In this document: piece by piece, positions 34,201 to 46,026 of the stretch
How positions within the stretch are numbered: the stretch's first letter is position 1
Layout of the letters: every line of letters starts with the position of its first letter
Origin: Mrakia gelida
Lineage: Eukaryota; Basidiomycota; Tremellomycetes; Cystofilobasidiales; Mrakiaceae
Direction: 5' to 3'
Length of the DNA stretch: 64,000 nt
Assembly: GCA_024345305.1 (NCBI GenBank)
Contig: BRON01000012.1
Coordinates: 930,001-994,000, forward strand
Program-made: the position numbers and the translations under genes
The notes under the pieces: generated by a model
What the model saw: the letters and a program-made list of their open reading frames with translations, nothing else
Told to the model about the DNA's origin: nothing
Database searches by the model: none

Positions 34201-37141
34201 CGCGAGTCCCCTTCTTCCCTTCCTTCTTCCGCTCTTGACTTCTCTTCTTTTCCCCTCTCCTTCGCCTACATCTTATCCACACCCGTCGAACCTGAACTAA
34301 CCAACTTCCTCTCCGAACCTCCCCTTCTCCAGTCCTCACGCAAAACAACGATCTCAAGTCCTGGGCCGTCGTCAACTTCGACTATCGATACCCGGATCAA
34401 GCCGCCGCGGGGTTCATCAGGAGACTCGTAGATAGCTGCCGACGAATGGGTGAGCTTCTCGTTCCCTTTTCCTTCTTCTCGCTCTCTTTCAAGCGAGATG
34501 ACTGACGTCGAGCTTCCTCCCCTTTCCTTTCCTTGACGAGCAGGAATGATCATCACCTACGTCCCTCAAGTCAGAAGAGGAGGACACAATCTCGAGACCT
34601 CTCTCAGAGATGCAGGGAAGGCCGCTTATCAGGATGTGAGTCCGTACCTCGACCGAACGCCTCGACGATCTCGGAGCTGACACGCGTCTTTCGTCCGTTC
34701 GTGCTTCGTTCGATTTCGCAGACCGGAATCGCTCCTCAGCTCATCGTCGCCATCACTCCTGATCGAAGAGCTTACGAAGGACTCAAGGTACGATCCTTTC
34801 TCCTCTTACTCGTCGCTCGCGCAGAGACTGATCTCCTCTTCGTTTCGTCCCTCAGTACACCGCTCTGTTCAAACTGCCTTCGCCTGTCCCGACGCGTGAG
34901 TCCTCGTCTTCCTGCCTCCCGTCCCCTCTACCTCAATCACTTCCTGACCGATTTTTATCCTCTTTCACAGAGATCCTTCTCTGTGAGTTCTCGCTCTCTC
35001 CGACTTGTCCCTCCCACGCGTCGAACCCGATCTGACGCGTCGTCACCTTCTTTCTCTCCGCGTCTTCTTACACCCCTCCAGCGAGCAAGCTTTCGAAGGA
35101 GAAAGTACTTGACTCCTACATCGTCAACGTCGCTCTCAAGCTCAACGTCAAGCTTTGTGGTCAGAACTGGTGAGTCTTTCTCCTCGAGCTCGCGCGACTT
35201 CGACTAGAACGACGAGGCTCATCCTGACCCCCCCCCCTCCGCTTCTCTGTCAGGACTCTCGCTCCCAACGATCTTCCCTTCATCGACGCGGATACTCTTC
35301 TTCTTGGAGCGGACGTTTCTCAGTGAGTCCTGCTCTTCTATTTGCTGCTCGTCGAGAGCCTCCCTTCCTCGCTGACCCTCGCTCGCTCCCGTCGTCGTCG
35401 AACAGCCCTCGAGCCGTCCGATCAAACGAGCCCTCGATCTCCGCTCTCGTCGCTTCGACGGATGGAACGCATGCGGTGAGGAGAGACGGATCTGGACGTG
35501 ACGGGACGCGTCGTCGCTGACTCTCTTGCTTTCGCTTTGCTTCGTCGCCAGTCCTTCCAAGCTGAGGTTCGACTCCACACTCGTGAGTATACTCATTTCA
35601 TCTGGGTCCTTCGACCTCTCGAATCGAATCGAGATCTGACCTTCGTTCCCTCTTCGTCCCGTCCCAGCTCGAGTCGAGATCGTTCGTCCCTCTATCCTCA
35701 CGTCCTCGCGCGTTCGAACCTCAGCTGACTCGCGTCCCCGTCCTCGCCGTCTTCAGATCGAGGACTTCGCCGAATTGTTCAGAGAACTGTTGCGCAAGTA
35801 CCAGCATAGGACTAAGCGATCGGTCAAGGTTCGTCGTCTCTCGATCTCGACTCGTTTCTTTTCGCTCTTTGGCTGACCTCCCTCTCCCTTCTTTTTCGAC
35901 TTTTTCGCAGTCGGTCATCAAGTTCCGAGACGGTCTCTCTGAAGGAGAGTATGCTCGAGCCAACGAGAAAGAGGTTGCTGCCATCAAGAGTGAGTTTCTT
36001 CATCCCTCTTCCCTCCACGTGACGATCACGACTGACTTCGCTCGTTTCTCTTCTCATCACAGACGTCTGCTTGGTCGAGGGAGCTCCCGACGTCAAGGTT
36101 ACGTTCGTCATCTGGTACGTCGCTCTCGTTCTCGTCTCGTCGTCCATTCTCGCGTCGACGTCTGAGTCGGAGCTCGACGCGACCTTCGCTGACCTTCTCT
36201 GTCCTCTTTCCTCAGCGCCAAGAGACACCGAGTTCGAGCTTTCGCCGCTTCTCAGAGGGACGAGGACCGAAGTGGGAACCTTCCTCCTGGAACGGTCATC
36301 GACAGCAGAGGTCAGTTCAGCTCTTCCTTTTTTCTCCTCGTCGTCGACGACCCGTCTCGCTGACCTCCTTCTCGTCTCGTAGTGGTTCATCCCCATTTGT
36401 TCGACTTCTATCTTGTGAGCAGAGATCCTACCTCCCTCGTCTTTGATTTGTCGCTGACCTCGGCTTTGCTTCTCGCTTCGCTTTCGCGTCAACAGCAGTA
36501 AGCTCGTCATCTTCTTCTCGTTTCTTGCCCCGTCTCCCTCGAACGAGCTGACCTCGTCTTTCCCTCTCCCTCCCTAGATCTCACTCTGGACTTGTCGGAA
36601 CTGCGAAGCCCACGCACTACATCGTGATCAGGAACGATCACAACTTCTCGTCCGACGCTCTTCAGAAGTTGTGCTACTCGCTTTCGTTCACGTTCGCCAG
36701 AGCTACTCGGTGAGCAGATCTTCTTCCTTCTTCATGATGACTCGAAGACTGACCTCCTTTGCCTCTTCTTTCTCCACTAGATCTGTGTCTGTCGTCCCAC
36801 CCGCGTTCGTCCCGCCTCGAGCTCTCCGCCTCTTCGCGAGTGATCTGACCGACGCGTTCCCTTCCTCTCTCTCTCTCAGCTACTACGCCCACATCGTTGC
36901 TCAACGATGCCGAGCCCTCTTCGATCACGAGGAGGGATCCAACACCGAGGTCTCTAGCGGAAGCGGAGGGCACCCTCCCGTGGTCTCCGACAAATACAGG
37001 ATTAAGAACGCCTTGGAGAAGAACAACGGGATGCCTGGGATGTGAGTCTTCGCGTCTCTTTTCTTTTTCTCGACCTCGACGCGAGACTGATCTCTGCGTC
37101 GTGCTCTTCGGTCTCTCGTTTTTCTCAGGTGGTTCATGTAG
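31239..37141 (+). CDS. AGO1: Argonaute (PAZ-MID-PIWI), catalytic residues kept
   Basis: More than 25 exons read from ATG 31239 to TAG 37139-37141, roughly 900 residues. In order: an acidic N-terminus; Argonaute N/L1 blocks (FFKLRLDPLSEESDD, SVRPTEGGTFVNIDTIYSPF); PAZ (VYNINLRYPDLPLVELGGKN); L2 (VLEAPHIKYHASSRAPPAV); MID (LKSWAVVNFDYRYPDQAAAG); and PIWI. PIWI keeps D in LLLGADVSHP, E in RVEIIEDFAEL, D in IKFRDGLSEGEY and H in PPAYYAHIVAQR, the DEDH slicer set. It ends MPGMWFM. Small exons include 12 nt (34971-34982) and 2 nt (36496-36497). One intron is GC-AG (34202-34332). The protein binds small RNAs and silences targets. A same-strand RPD3-type deacetylase follows 483 bp later. No frame breaks were found. 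Confidence 0.93.
34202..34332 (+). other. GC-AG intron in Argonaute
   Basis: The donor is C|GCGAGT after GGACTCAAA, with a CTAAC branch and acceptor CTCCAG. Joining gives GLKLLTQNNDLKSWAV, the conserved L2/MID junction. Read-through of this stretch destroys the frame, and no GT donor fits. Confidence 0.75.
36496..36497 (+). other. Two-nucleotide exon (CA) in Argonaute PIWI
   Basis: Upstream the intron GTGAGC...CAACAG ends at 36495. Downstream GTAAGC...CCCTAG spans 36498-36577. Both have a GCTGACCTCG branch region. CTT + CA + ATCTCAC gives FYLQSHSGL, the invariant PIWI motif. Joining the outer exons without CA shifts the frame. Confidence 0.75.
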
Positions 37142-37624
37142 ATCCTCGCTCGCTCGCTCGATCTCTCGTCCTTGCCTCGTTCTCGACTCGTTTCGTATTC
37201 ACTTTCCATAAGCTCACAATCTCTTTGTACACTAGCCACCCTCACCATCTCTATTCCATCTCCGCAGCTTTTCTTTGATCTCTCCCTCGCCCTCGAATCT
37301 ACCCCCTTCAGTTTTGTTTTCGGTTCGACCTCTTCCCCTTCACGACCCCCCATGCCATCTCTTTTCTCTCTTCTCTCGCTTCAGATCTTAATGACCGCTG
37401 TGAAAACTTCCTCTCCCTCTGCATCGGGAGCTCGTGAGTTATCCGAAACACGGAAAGTGAAAATCTTCATCCCCCTCGGTCGTTGACGACGCTGAAAAAG
37501 GGCGACTTCGAAGGGCTGCTCCGTTTCGAGTCGAGCTGACCACAACGCCGACCTCGTCCTTCCTCTCTTCCCTTCTTCTTCCTCCCCATCCATCGCCAGC
37601 TTCGAACCAAAACTCGCCTTTCTC
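37142..37624. promoter_or_regulatory. Argonaute 3' flank and deacetylase upstream region
   Basis: CT-rich throughout. No separate gene is seen. Confidence 0.35.
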
Positions 37625-40600
37625 ATGGACGTCGACTATTCAGAACCTCCAGTGGAGCAGCGGGACTCGAAGGAGGCCGTCAGCCGAGGTGCGAACGGGA
37701 AGAGGGTGTCCTAGTAAGTTCAGGAGGTCGTCGAGCTCGTCCTTCCTCTCCTTCCCTCCTCCTCGCTTCGATGTTGTTGTTTACATCTAACTTCAACGCT
37801 GACGCTCTTCACTCTTCTGCTCTTGACTCGTAGCTACTATGACCGTGAGTCTATCCGTTCAGATGTGCTTCTCGGGTCCATGCGAAGGGTGGGATGAAGG
37901 AGGGAGGTTGAAGGGAGGGAGGGAGGAGCAAGCCAGGAGGGGGGACATGTCCGAACCTCGTCGTTCTACCCCATCATCCCATCGAGGGCATCTCTCTCGG
38001 TTCTCCGTCGTAGAAAAGGCTTCCAACTGACCATCTATGTCTTCGAACGTCTTTCAAAACAGCCGACGTGGGGAATTTCTCGTGAATCACTTCGTTCCTT
38101 CTCGCGCTCTCGCCTTCGTCTTCGTCGACTGACCATCCCTCCTCTCCCCCTCTTCTCTCCAAGGTTCGGCCTGTATCACTTCATGAAGCCTCATAGGATG
38201 CGTATGACCCACAATCTGGTCACCAACTACGGTCTACTGGATAAGATGGACGTCTTCGTTCGTCCCTCGCCTCGCCCTCCCTTTCCCTCGTCCCTTTCCT
38301 CACCTTTCTCTTTTGACGTGCTTTACCTCCAGAGACCAACACGAGCAACGAACCTGCAGATGACGAGGTTCCATAGCGACGAGTACATCGATTTCTTAGA
38401 GAGAGTCACACCAGAAACAGTGGAGGAGTTGACTGGGAACGGAACTCGATGTGAGTGCATCACCATCATCTCTCGGGAGCTCTTCGAACCCTCAATCTGC
38501 TGCATAGTCGCTACGCGTGTAGCACAATGAGAGGATGCAGCGACGTTTCAATCTGCCGCATAGAAGTCACGCGTGTGGGATGGACAAGAGGATGCAGCGA
38601 CATCGTCGAAGCTTCTCGGTCTTCACCCTCCGCGGGCATCGCTCGTTTCGCTCGCTGACTTCTCCCTCGTCCGCCTTCTATCTACTTCCACAGTCCTGAC
38701 GGGAGAAGATTGCCCAGCTTGGGAAGGTCTCTTCGAGTTCTGCTCCGTCTCGGCTGGAGGATCTATAGGTTCGTCGATCCGTCTCTGCCTCCCGCCATCT
38801 CCTCGGCCATCTCCCCATCTCCTTCCTCTTCGCTTCCCTCGCGCGAAGACCAGAACTGACGCGTTTCTTCCCCCTATATATCTCCATCTATCTATCGATC
38901 CTATCTTCTACCCCATCTCCACTCACTCGCGCACTTCTTCCTCCTGCAGACGCTGCTCGACGACTCAACTCGGGAGCTGCCGACACCTGCATCAACTGGT
39001 CTGGTGGGCTTCATCACGCCAAGAAGCGAGAGGCTTCTGGTTTCTGCTACGTCAACGACATTGTTCTCGGTATCCTCGAGTTCCTTCGGTAAGTCAACTC
39101 TACTCCTTCGTCCTTTCGACCTCGACTCGAACTGACTCGTCGCTCTCCTTCCTTCCCTTCGGCTCGTTGTTTCGAAGTTTCCACCCTCGAGTCCTCTACA
39201 TTGACATCGACGTTCACCACGGAGACGGAGTCGAAGAGGCCTTCTACTCGACAGATCGAGTCATGACGGCTTCGTTCCACAAGTACGGAGACTTTTTCCC
39301 AGGAACGGGAGACGTTCGAGTTCGTCCTTCCCTTCCTTTGTTTCCTCTTCGCCCTGCTCCTCCCCTTCTTCGCCGAGCTGATCTCCCCTGTTCTTCTCTC
39401 ACAGGATATCGGACTCCAACGAGGAAAGAACTACGCCGTCAATGTTCCCCTACGAGATGGAATCACCGACGAGGCCTACAAGAGTCTTTTCCAGCCGGTT
39501 CGTCAACAATCCCCTCGTTCCCCCTCCTCACTCTTCTGGCTTCGACTCACCTCTTCTTCTCGCCCTCCCCCCGTACAGATCATCACACACATCATGGAGT
39601 GGTACCGTCCCGGAGCCATCGTCCTTCAGTGCGGAGCGGATTCGTTGGCTGGCGATAAGCTCGGAGTCTTCAACCTTTCGATGAAGGGTCCGTCTCGCGT
39701 CTTCGCTTCGATCTAGCTCGTTTCGAGGAAGCTGACTCGATCTCGTTGGTTTCATTCAGGTCACTCGGACTGCGTCAAGTTCGTCGAGAGCTTCAACATC
39801 CCGATGATGCTCGTCGGAGGTGGAGGATACACGACCAAGGTTTGTTTACTTTCCCGTTCATCCTCTCTCGCTTCGTCTTTCTGTGTTTCTCTTTCGCGAC
39901 CTCGCTTTCACAATGAGCTCCAGTACTGACGATCCATCCATTCCACGTACCAGAACGTCTGTCGAACCTGGACCTACGAGACTGGAGTCGCTCTCGGTCT
40001 CGAGCTCGACGAGAACATGCCCTACAACGAGTACATCGAGTACTTCGGTCCTCGCTTCAAGCTCGAAGTCCCCTCCAGTAACATGGACGATCAAAACAGT
40101 CGGGAGTACCTCGAGAACATCAAGTGAGCTCTTCTCTTCTTTCCCTCGACGCGTCTTCGAGTCGATTTATGACTCGGTCACCTCGCTTCCCGCAGATCTC
40201 GAGTCATCGATTCCCTTCGGAACATGCCCTTCGCTCCCAGTTCAGGAATGCACGAGGTTCCTCATCACTCGCTCGGAAGGGAAGTCGGAGTTCTGGGAGA
40301 TGGCGAGGACAGCGACGACGATTCCGATTTGGACAGACAGATCAACCGTTCGTCTTTGTCTCTCCCTTTTCTTCCTCCCTCCTCGAAGCTGACCCTGTCT
40401 GTTCACTCTCGTTCAGAACGTCTCCAACAAATCAACACCGCCGCCGCCTACGCTCAGGACTACGACTCGGACAACGACTCTCGAATGGACACGGACGACG
40501 AGGACCGCTACTCGTCTGCTCGTCGACGCGGAGGAGGAACCTCAGCGGCCAAGTCTCGACGACCTCCTCCCATCCCTACCACCACCCACTTCAGCTCCAG

Positions 40601-40862
40601 ACTCCCTTCTCAACCTCACTCTCACGCACCCTCTCCCGCTCCTTCTCCGTTCGCGAATGTGCCAGGACGGACGGTCACGGGAGTGATCAACTCGAACGTG
40701 AACGCGAAGGGAAGGAGGGGAGGAGGAGCTGCGGGCAAGAACTTTGCTGCCAAGGGGAACGGAGTGGAGAAGAGGATGAAGAGGAGCTTCTTTGGTGGAC
40801 CGCCACCGTTGGAGGGGTGGGAGAGTGGAGGAGCGACGACGCCGGTTGGGAATGGGTTGTGA
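37625..40862 (+). CDS. RPD3: Class I histone deacetylase, RPD3 type
   Basis: About 13 exons from ATG 37625 to TGA 40860-40862, near 570 residues. Blocks in order: [104 protein letters not shown] and [17 protein letters not shown]. The catalytic His pair (about 151-152), Zn ligands Asp/His in DIDVHH, Asp in GADSL and the Tyr in GGGGYT are all present, so the enzyme should be active. The C-terminal 150 residues are acidic then Ser/Arg/Gly-rich and disordered. It removes acetyl groups from histones in Sin3-type complexes. Donors include several GTTCGT. The 5th intron (38451-38691) is long and holds a tandem repeat. Confidence 0.92.
38493..38601 (+). repeat. Imperfect 56-bp tandem duplication inside a deacetylase intron
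   Basis: Copy 1 begins CAATCTGCTGCATAG at 38493 and ends GAGGATGCAGCGAC at 38544. Copy 2 begins CAATCTGCCGCATAG at 38549 and ends AGAGGATGCAGCGAC at 38601. Each holds an ACGCGTG core. The repeat lies wholly inside the intron. Confidence 0.8.
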
Positions 40863-41427
40863 GAGGGAGGACGGGTTGGGTGTAGGATTTGCCTGCCGTT
40901 GGGGCGTTGTAGTGTTGTTGTTCTTTATCTCTCTCTCTCTTCATCTTTCGATATCGGGTTCGTCTTGTCTCGTGCCTCTGCAGCTCTCCCTTCGAGCCTT
41001 GCGTCGCGAACGCGCCGCTCCTCGGACGAGCCTCCCACGTTTTCCTTTCATATTCTTTATCGCTTACCTTCACTTTCTTCCTACCTGCTCTTTAACACGA
41101 TACCACATAGACGATCTCTCTGCATCCGCTCTCTCGAAAGTATAATCCTCGAAGGAGGAGAGAACGGTTGTCATGGTCACTGCGAGCTCGCTGTCTCGAA
41201 GAATTCTGCGTTGACCTCGACCTCCTCCTTCTTTCGCTTCCCTCTCTCCTCCACTCCCTTCCTTTTCTCCTTTTTCGTTCTCTACTCAGGCTTCGACAGC
41301 AGTCCAAGCTCCCCTCCCATCTCGGTCGAAAAAGCAAACCTTCAGCTCGCTCCTCCAGGACTCAGCAAGCAAACCTCTCAACCTCAGCTCTTCCCCTCCT
41401 CCTCCTCCTCCCTCCCTCCTTCGAGCC
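40863..41427. promoter_or_regulatory. Deacetylase 3' flank and NOB1 upstream region
   Basis: AT-richer at 40920-41110, then CT-rich before the NOB1 ATG. No gene is seen. Confidence 0.35.
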
Positions 41428-43452
41428 ATGTCGGACGAACTCCCCACTCCCACTCCTCCCACAGCCGCCGTCGTCGAGACCACCCCCACCGTCGAGGCTA
41501 CTCCTACTCCTGCCACTCCAGCCATCGCTCAACCTCCCATCAAGAACCTGATCCTCGATGCTGCTCCTCTTCTCACTCTCACTCCTCTTCGAGGGATGGC
41601 TTCCAAATACATCATCGCTCCTCAAGTCCTCGCAGAGATCAGGGACAAGCGAGCGAGGGAACACTTTGACAGGCTTTCTCTTCTCGAGGGTGTAGAGGTT
41701 CAGATCAGGGACGTTGATGCTGTCTCGTTGGCTAAAGGTGAGCTCAAAGAGAATCGGGCTGAAGCGAGGACGAGGAGCGTCGAGCTGACTTTTTCTTCGT
41801 CTCGTTTTCGCCTCGTCCCTTTGCCAGTCACCGCCTTCGCTAAGCAGACTGGAGATTACGCCGTTCTCTCGCATACGGATCTGTGTGTTCTCGCTTTGAC
41901 CTACGCCGTCGAGGTCGAGGAGAACGGTCATTGGCGAGTCAGGGAGGAGCTCGGAAAGGTCAGTTCAGTTCGACTTTCGCGTTCCTTTTCGCTTTCCTCA
42001 AAGCTCGAGCTGACTTGTACATGTTTCCTCTTATCAGCCCCCAGCAGGACGACCTCCAGTAGCCGGATCGACTCCAGCTCCAGCAGCGCCAGCAGCTCTC
42101 CCGGAGGTCCCTTCGTCGGAACCCACCATGACTGCTCCTCCTCCTCCAGCCACCACCGACGCTCCTCTTCCTACCACGTCCCAACCTCCTTCTACCTCGC
42201 CCAAGAACGCTCCTCCTACCCTCCCTTCCACATCCACCTGGGGAAAGAAGGCTCCCACCACTCCCTACCTCGCTACTCCCGCTCCTTCCAACCACATCAC
42301 CGTCGTCGCTCCTCCTCCCTCTTCCTCCTCCTTCTCCAAGCCCGAAGACGCTCCTCCCGCCGTCGAAGAGCAGGAGATCATCTACCACGACGACAACGAC
42401 GAGGCACGCTCGCAGGAACCCTCCTCCGAAGCTGGTCCCTCCTCCTCATCCAACCCCGTCGACGACGCGTCCTCCTCCCTCGCCGCTCTCGGACTCAACA
42501 ACGACGAGGACCCTTTCTCTGATGACGACGACGAAGCAGGAGGAGAGTGGATCACCTCTACCAACATCTCTACCCACAAGGCTCGAGATCTCGGTCTCTC
42601 CCTCCCCGAGACGGCGGAAAACTCGAAATCCAAGTCGAAGAAGAACAAGAAGTCCAAGCCAAGAGCGATTCTCAAGAGTGCTTGCATGACGAGTGATTTC
42701 GCTGTGCAGAACGTGCTGCTGCAGATGGGGTTGAACCTGGTTGGTGGGGAGGGAAGGAGGATCAGGAGTGTGAGGAGTTGGGTTTTGAGGTGTCATGCTT
42801 GTTTCAAGTGAGTTCGAGCGCTCGACCTCCTTCCTCTGCCTTGTTCATCGTTTTGCTCCTCTCTCCCTCCTCTTCGATCCGGAACCACAAACTGACCCAC
42901 TCCCTTCGCTTTCCGTCTTTCGCTAGACTCTGCAAAGATCCAACCAAGAAGTTCTGTCCATCGTGCGGTGGACCGACTCTCCTCCGAACCTCCATCACAA
43001 CCGTCGCTCCCTCCACCAACCCCAACCCCAACGATCCCAACTCCACCACCCCCTCCGCCCCAACAACCATCGTCCACCTTAAAAAAAACTTCCAATACCA
43101 CCTCCGAGGAACCCAATACTCCATCCCCGCTCCCAAACCCGGATCTTCCAAATCCCAATCGTCTGGCGGATCAGGACTCGTGCTGAGGGAGGATCAGGCT
43201 GAGTGGCAGAGGGGAGTAAGGATGGAGGAAGGAAGGAGGGTGAAGGCTGAGAAGAAGCTTCAGAGGGGATTGGAGGAGGGGAGAGGAGCGGGGACTTGGA
43301 GGGACGCGGATTGGATGCCGGAGATGTACGCGGTGGGAGCGGCGGGGAAGGGGAGGGCTGGAGCTACTGGTAGGGATGGAGGGTGGTTACCTGAGATTGG
43401 AACAGGAAGAAGAAATCCTAACGCTGTCAGGAGGGGAGGGAAGAGGAAGTAG
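41428..43452 (+). CDS. NOB1: NOB1, endonuclease for 18S rRNA 3'-end maturation
   Basis: Exons 41428-41737, 41828-41958, 42038-42807 and 42927-43452 total 1,737 nt, giving 578 residues. After a Thr/Pro-rich leader comes a PIN domain: IKNLILDAAPLL (first Asp), YIIAPQVLAEIRDKRAREHF and TAFAKQTGDYAVLSHTDLCV with its acidic residues. A low-complexity Ser/Pro/Asp linker follows. Then comes the zinc ribbon RCHACFK...CPSCGG with two Cys pairs, and KFCPSCGGPTLLR. The tail is basic. It cleaves site D in cytoplasmic pre-40S particles with Pno1. The introns are 79-119 nt, with donors GTGAGC, GTCAGT and GTGAGT. The ATG at 41428 is the first in frame. Confidence 0.92.
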
Positions 43453-43755
43453 AGCGGCCGGTGTTCGATTTGGAGGGTGGGAGGGGTTGGGTTTGGTTGC
43501 GCGGTTGTTTTGCTCTTGTTTGTTTTGTTTCGAGTCTCATTTCGTATTCAGTTGATGATGATATAGTCTCTCGAACCTGCCTCGAACTTCAAGAAAGCTT
43601 TCGGCGGAAGGAGGCGGAGTGAAGACGAGAAGCGTCGACCGTCCGACGTTCACCTCTCTCGCCCTCTCTCCTTCGCCTTCGTCTCCCTTCCTGCCCTGAC
43701 CCAAACGAGTCCTATCTTTCAAGCTCGACCACGCAGTATGGAGCAAAAGCAAAGC
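43453..43755. other. Convergent 3' region of NOB1 and AFG1
   Basis: T-rich after the NOB1 stop (TTGTTTTGCTCTTGTTTG). No gene is seen. Confidence 0.4.
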
Positions 43756-46026
43756 TCATCTATCCGCCTCCTCGTCTGTATTAGCAGCCGAGAAGCTCGC
43801 CCATCTCTCTCCTCCCATCTCCGCCAACCGACTCCCACACCGCTTGAAAGCGAAGACCTCCTCCTCTCCGCTGAACATGGCCGTGGGGACTTCGCCCTTG
43901 CCACCTTTGACTCCGAGGTCGTCCATTACTGCGGAGGAGAAGACGTGGAAGACGAGAGGGAGGTCAGTCGAGCGAACGAACGAACGATGAGGACAAGACG
44001 AACCTCCTCGAGCACCATCAGCGATCTCAGCTCGTTCTGGATCGTCGTCGGCGAAGATCTCCATGAGGGGAGCTTCGGAGGAGAGGAAGAGTTTGGTCTG
44101 AGAGGGGAGACGAGGACGAAGGAGGGGTGGAGGGAAGGAGAGGTCAGCGACGAGCAGCGAGGACGAAGAAGGAAGAAGAGCAGCGAGCGAAGAACTGACC
44201 CGAGACTCGTAGCAAGCATCCATGAAAGTGATGAACCGTCGAACTCTATCCTTGGAATCGAGGTTCATTTTGCTAGAGGGAAGAAGAAGGGTCGCGTTGA
44301 GTCAGCTCGTGTCTCTTGTCCCTCTTCACTCCAACGCGACCAAAAAAGGCTCGTTCAACTCACGGAATCCCCTCCAAGAAAACCGTCCCAAAAATCTTGG
44401 TCACCTCCAAATAATCCGCCGCCCCCAAGTTCTTCCCACAGAGATCGTCGAACGTGAACCAAGCGACGTTCTTGGTGCTTTCGGGCACGGCGAGCTGTCT
44501 CCCCCAGACGTCGATCTTGCGGTTGTGGACGATGGTTCCCTTGGCGGTGTGGGACTCGAACATCTTGCGGAACTCTTTACGTTCGACCGGGTCCGAGGAG
44601 GAGAAGTAGACCTTTTTGACGGCTCCGGGGACGCGTCGGTAATCTGTTGAGGGAGGAAAGGAAGAAAGGAGGGGTTAGTTTGGGAAGAGAAAGGGTGCGG
44701 CGACGATAGGAGGATAGAGAGATGGGCTCGTGGAGCTGGAGAGAGAGATGAGGGGAGAGGAGATGGGTTCGAGTGAGGGAAGAAGAGAGGTCGAACGAAC
44801 CTTCTCCGTTGAGATCAGTGACCTCGAAACGATCCTTGATGAGCTGAATACAGGGCAGGAACGATGCTCGCTGGAGACCATTCTTGTATAGATCGTCGGG
44901 GTGTCGACTGAAGAACCGAACAGCTTCGAGTCAGCTCGTTCGAAGCGAAAGTGGGGCAGGGGAGGGCAAGAACGACGCGACTTACTTCGAAGTCATCACA
45001 CAAACAACTCCGTACCCCATCAGCCTCTCCAACAAGTTCCTCAAGATCATCGCGTCCGTGATATCCGTCACCTACTCCCACCCAACAAAACCACCGCATC
45101 AGCTTCCCTTCCTCGCACTCACGAACGAAGGAACGAAACGTCGAGCTCACCTGGAACTCATCAAAGCTCAAAATCCTCGCCTCCTTCGCCAAGTCCCTCG
45201 CCACCTCTCCCATCCTATCTCCACTCTCCCCGTACTTGAGCTTGTAAGCATGGTTCCTCTTGTGGACGTCGATCATGAAGGCGTGGAAGTGAACTCTCCG
45301 ACGCGAGTGGTGGAATTGAGGAGGGAGGGTCGAGTGGAAGAGGTCCATCAGCATGGATTTGCCCTGCTCAAGCGAAACGCAACAACCGAGGGTTAGTACG
45401 AGAGGGAGGAGAGAAGATAGAAAGAGCTTGGGCTCACAGTTCCGACTGATCCGTGGAGGTAGAGACCTTTGGGCGCTGAGGAGGGGATGGTGAGGGTGTT
45501 GGATTCGGCTGACTGGGATTTGTTCGGTGAAGAGCTATGGAACAGACGGCTGAGCTGTGGAGTCGTAGAGAAGGAAGATCAGCCTTCGCCTCACCTCTGA
45601 GGAAGCTTGGGAGAAGGTGGGACTCACGAAACCTCCTCCTCCAGCACCTCCCGTAGGGACCTCTTCCGGGACGGGAGGAGGGTGGTAGCCTTCGAGCTCG
45701 TCGTGCAGTTTCTGGAGTTTGGAGACGATGACTCGTTGGAAGTCGTCGTTGAGCAGAGTTCCGGCCTCGACTAACGAGTCGTATCGAACAAGAGGGCCCT
45801 GAGCTGTTCTGAGTCCTGCGAGGGTGGCTTTGGGGCGAGAAGAAGAGGCGGTGGTGGTGGTCGTGTTTGACTCGTCGTCGTCGACGGTCGTTGGGACGGC
45901 GAGAGCTGAGGAGTTGAAGCGAGGGAGGGTAGAGAGGATTACTGCAGGATGGCGGAAGGGATGAGGGGGCATCCGTCTAAGTGGAGGAAGAGTGGGTATC
46001 CGAGAGAGAAGCAACGAGCGACGCAT
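43756..46026 (-). CDS. AFG1: Mitochondrial AFG1/LACE1-like AAA ATPase
   Basis: About nine exons from ATG 46026 to TGA 43758-43756, roughly 450-480 residues. The N-terminus is Arg/Ser-rich (MRRSLLLSRIPTLPPLRR), a likely mitochondrial presequence. Then GPLVRYDSLVEAGTLLNDDF; Walker A GSVGTGKSMLMDLF, split by an intron between GT and GKS; VHFHAFMIDVHKRNHAYK; Walker B ARILSFDEFQVTDITDAMIL; RLMGYGVVCVMTSNRHPDDL; FTFDDLCGKNLGAADYLEV; and RVRRFITFMDACYES. These are the family signatures in order. The protein helps clear or assemble inner-membrane proteins such as cytochrome oxidase subunits. Splicing is clean throughout. The C-terminal 60 residues beyond the core are acidic. Confidence 0.9.
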
